This document shows positions 62,146 through 64,000 of a stretch of DNA of 64,000 nt, piece after piece; the stretch's first letter is position 1; the number at the start of each line of letters is the position of its first letter. Made by a program: the position numbers and the translations under genes. The stretch lies in assembly GCA_036389335.1 (NCBI GenBank), contig DASVQC010000062.1, positions 1-64,000 of the forward strand, written 5' to 3'. The notes under the pieces are model-generated. The model saw nothing but the letters and a program-made list of their open reading frames with translations, did not search any database and was not told the origin of the DNA. Source of the stretch: JAIVGV01 sp036389335. GTDB lineage: Bacteria; Acidobacteriota; Blastocatellia; Pyrinomonadales; Pyrinomonadaceae.

Positions 62146-63228
62146 TCAGTAAATGTTGAAGTTGTAATCTATGGTGACGTACTGCGAGACCTTGCACCCG
62201 TCCTTCTCCGCGGGCTCGAACTTGATCGCACTCATCGCCTCTAACGCCTTGCGCGTCAGCCCGTGCGGCAGGCGCGTGATCGCCGCGACGCCGCCCACCG
62301 TGCCGTCCGCCTTGAGGATCGCGCGCGCCCTCACCGCGCCCGTGACGTAAAACCTGCGCGCCCACACGGTGTAGACCGGCTCCGGTCTGGTGAGGAGGCG
62401 CGCGCGCCGCGTGACCTCGCCGGGCCTGAAAGTGCGTTCGTCGCCGCCGCAGGGCGCGCCGGGCGGGCGTGCCGCTTCGGGCGTGCCCGCGCGTTCGCCG
62501 CCGCCGGCGTTCCCGACGCGACCGGGCCCGATGCCTTGACCAACCCCGATACCCGGCGCGCCGCCCCCCGAACCCGCGCCGGGCTGATCGCCGATTGGTC
62601 TCCGCGGCATCTTGACGGGGCCGCCTGCGCCCGGCCTCTTGACGGCGAAGGAGTCGAGAAACCTATCGACGTTCGGTTCGTGGCCGGCGGGGCCATATGC
62701 CGCCGCGACGTAAGCCCGCGAGCCGTCAGTAAAGATGTAAGCCCCGCCGCGACGGTCGCTGAGGCTGATGCTGTACTCACGCATGTAGTAGCCGTCATAC
62801 GCATCGCGCTCGTAAGACATCCCGTAACGAGCCTCCGGCCTGAACTTGGGATCGCGCCGCGCGCGCTCCTCGTCCGGCACGACGATCACGTTCCAAGCCA
62901 GCTCGGCGCACGAATCGAGGTAGTCGGAGGCGGTGAAAACTTGATCGCCCGAGGCGGGCGGGATTTTGATCGACCAGACGCGGTAGGCGACCGAGTCGTC
63001 GCCCAGCGCGGTATAGAGCCGACCGATTGGCGAGGCGGCGTCCGGCGGGTGCGGCCCGACAGAAGGCTTGACCGGCATCCGGGCGCTGAACGCTTCGTCC
63101 GCGGGCGCGAACGTGATCCACCCGGCTGCGTCGCCGGGTTGCTGCGCGCTCGCCGCCCGCGCGCCGCAGAGTGGCAGCGCCAACGCGGCGAGCGCGACGC
63201 CAAGTAGTCGAGTCTCCCGCCACAGCAT
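62146..63228 (-). CDS. Exported protein with TonB-like C-terminal domain
   Basis: 360 residues from ATG 63228 with GGAGG seven bases upstream. Signal peptide (LLGVALAALALPLCGARAASA). Residues about 30-190 form a domain typical of acidobacterial exported proteins (WITFAPADEAFSARMPVKPSVG), unnamed to me; about 195-280 are a Gly/Pro-rich linker, then a TonB C-terminal domain (LLTRPEPVYTVWARR, AILKADGTVGGVAAI, LEAMSAIKFEPAEKDG). No exbBD pair is present in the window. The third TonB-like tail here after 189 and 1399. Confidence 0.82.
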   Translation of the reverse strand: MLWRETRLLGVALAALALPLCGARAASAQQPGDAAGWITFAPADEAFSARMPVKPSVGPHPPDAASPIGRLYTALGDDSVAYRVWSIKIPPASGDQVFTASDYLDSCAELAWNVIVVPDEERARRDPKFRPEARYGMSYERDAYDGYYMREYSISLSDRRGGAYIFTDGSRAYVAAAYGPAGHEPNVDRFLDSFAVKRPGAGGPVKMPRRPIGDQPGAGSGGGAPGIGVGQGIGPGRVGNAGGGERAGTPEAARPPGAPCGGDERTFRPGEVTRRARLLTRPEPVYTVWARRFYVTGAVRARAILKADGTVGGVAAITRLPHGLTRKALEAMSAIKFEPAEKDGCKVSQYVTIDYNFNIY

Positions 63229-63254
63229 TGCAGAATCCTCCCACGCCCGTCTCG

Positions 63255-63782
63255 CTACGCGAGGTAACGCTCGCGCAGGATGCCCATGTGGTGCAGCTCG
63301 TGGCCGGCGAGGATGTGCGCGAGGGCGCGCACGGAGACTTCGTTGTCGTTGGCCGTGCCGCGGCGCGCCCACGCCTCCTCGTCGAAGGAGCGCAGCAGCG
63401 CGACGGTCGCGGCGCGCACGCGCGCGAACTCTTCGGCGATGTCGGCGAGCGAGCGCGCGCCGAAGTTCGCGCCGCGCACGTAGTCGTCCTGCTCGAAGCC
63501 GGGCAGCGGCGTCCGGTCGCCGCGCCCGAAGCGAAGCGCCCGGTGCGAGAAGACGCGCTCGGTGTCGACGACGTGGCCGACGAGTTCCTTGACGCTCCAC
63601 TTGCCGGGCTCGTAGGCGGAGTCGGCGCGCTCTTCGGGGACGCCGCGCAGGAGCGCGAGCGTCTCGGCGCTCTGGCGTTCGAGCGTTTCGACGATGTCGC
63701 CCGCGGGGACGAGCGAGACGTATTTTTCGTAGTAGGGCGCGTACTCGCCGGGCTCGGGCCGCGCGGGGGCTGTGGCTGACAT
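63255..63782 (-). CDS. DinB-family protein
   Basis: 175 residues. DinB/YfiT-like four-helix bundle, a putative metal-dependent hydrolase or thiol-transferase fold: LVGHVVDTERVFSHRALRFGRGD supplies a His ligand and the helix HILAGHELHHMGILRERYL gives the other two. Cellular role unknown for most members. An ATG at 63782 is preferred over a longer reading with a low-complexity front. Confidence 0.9.
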   Translation of the reverse strand: MSATAPARPEPGEYAPYYEKYVSLVPAGDIVETLERQSAETLALLRGVPEERADSAYEPGKWSVKELVGHVVDTERVFSHRALRFGRGDRTPLPGFEQDDYVRGANFGARSLADIAEEFARVRAATVALLRSFDEEAWARRGTANDNEVSVRALAHILAGHELHHMGILRERYLA

Positions 63783-63809
63783 GCGTGCTGTCCTCCCTTC
63801 GGAAGCGAT

Positions 63810-63853
63810 GCGGCGCTCTTTCGCCCGGCGCGCGCCCGGCGAAAGAGCGCCGC
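63810..63853 (-). terminator. Hairpin between partial gene and DinB gene
   Basis: Perfect 16-base arms (GCGGCGCTCTTTCGCC and complement) around a 12-base loop, just after the stop codon at 63863. No T-run. Confidence 0.6.
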
Positions 63854-63862
63854 GGGGCCGCG

Positions 63863-64000
63863 TCATTCGGTGTTGAGGTTCACCTCTTTTTTGATCTCCT
63901 CGCTCGCGGCGCTCTGCGCGCCGGGAACCGGCGAGGCGAGCGTCTGGCTGTCGGCGAGCTTCTCGCCGGGGCTCAGCTCGACCTTCGGGTACTGCTCCGT
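63863..64000 (-). CDS. C-terminal end of a truncated gene
   Basis: The last 45 codons of an open reading frame whose start lies beyond the window, ending in TGA at 63863. Residues include KVELSPGEKLADSQTLA and a charged tail EEIKKEVNLNTE. Too short to identify. It is separated from the DinB gene by a hairpin. Confidence 0.6.
   Translation of the reverse strand, partial: TEQYPKVELSPGEKLADSQTLASPVPGAQSAASEEIKKEVNLNTE

Overview
The window is about 64 kb of very GC-rich (by eye roughly two-thirds GC) bacterial chromosome. The gene content points to an acidobacterium, most likely of the Blastocatellia type. Evidence: a von Willebrand A protein of the acidobacterial VWFA-related family, three proteins ending in TonB-like C-terminal domains, a secreted subtilase with SLH-like C-terminus, many secreted peptidases, and long intergenic hairpin repeats. 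No rRNA, tRNA, CRISPR array, phage or transposase gene was seen.

Layout. 0.2-4.0 kb (+): a TonB-like lipoprotein, a DUF4388-TonB-like membrane protein and an unrecognised protein with a possible zinc site. 4.0-9.2 kb (-): SDR oxidoreductase, AraC regulator, EamA transporter, catalase-like heme protein and a methyltransferase. 9.3-10.7 kb (-): an AT-richer island that reads as one or two integron gene cassettes (GIY-YIG-like protein and intradiol-dioxygenase-like lipoprotein) with an attC site and no integrase in view. 10.7-13.8 kb (-): the glycolytic genes gpmI and eno. 14.1-16.0 kb (+): two tiny membrane proteins and the VWA protein. 16.2-19.8 kb (-): a secreted alpha/beta hydrolase with a partner protein, then an LCM-type methyltransferase. 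20.2-23.1 kb (+): an M1 aminopeptidase-like protein and a DUF6702 protein. 23.2-26.5 kb (-): a KaiC-like double ATPase with an overlapping hybrid histidine kinase. 26.7-34.4 kb (-): M36 metallopeptidase, S8 peptidase, parvulin-type isomerase. 34.7-39.0 kb: oligopeptide ABC permeases (-) divergent from their binding protein (+). 39.1-46.8 kb (-): a subtilase with an octapeptide-repeat pro-region and two MalT-like signal-transduction ATPases. 47.5-57.8 kb: two S9 peptidases, an amidohydrolase, a PQQ-type sugar dehydrogenase with lamin-tail domain and a DUF4097-like protein. 57.9-64.0 kb (-): a methyltransferase-like membrane protein, a GntR-slipin operon, a purE-membrane protein-purK operon, a TonB-domain protein, DinB and the end of a truncated gene.

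How it fits together. Seven exported or cytosolic peptidase/amidohydrolase genes, a foldase and a peptide importer suggest a cell that digests extracellular protein and takes up peptides. Core metabolic genes (gpmI, eno, purE/purK) are interspersed. Intergenic gaps are filled by at least three families of long palindromic repeats. The most unusual features are the integron-type cassette pair (9.3-10.7 kb), the octapeptide repeat placed upstream of a protease inhibitor-like pro-domain (41.4-42.05 kb), the palindromic operator in front of the GntR-slipin operon, and several small unannotated membrane proteins tucked into operons.
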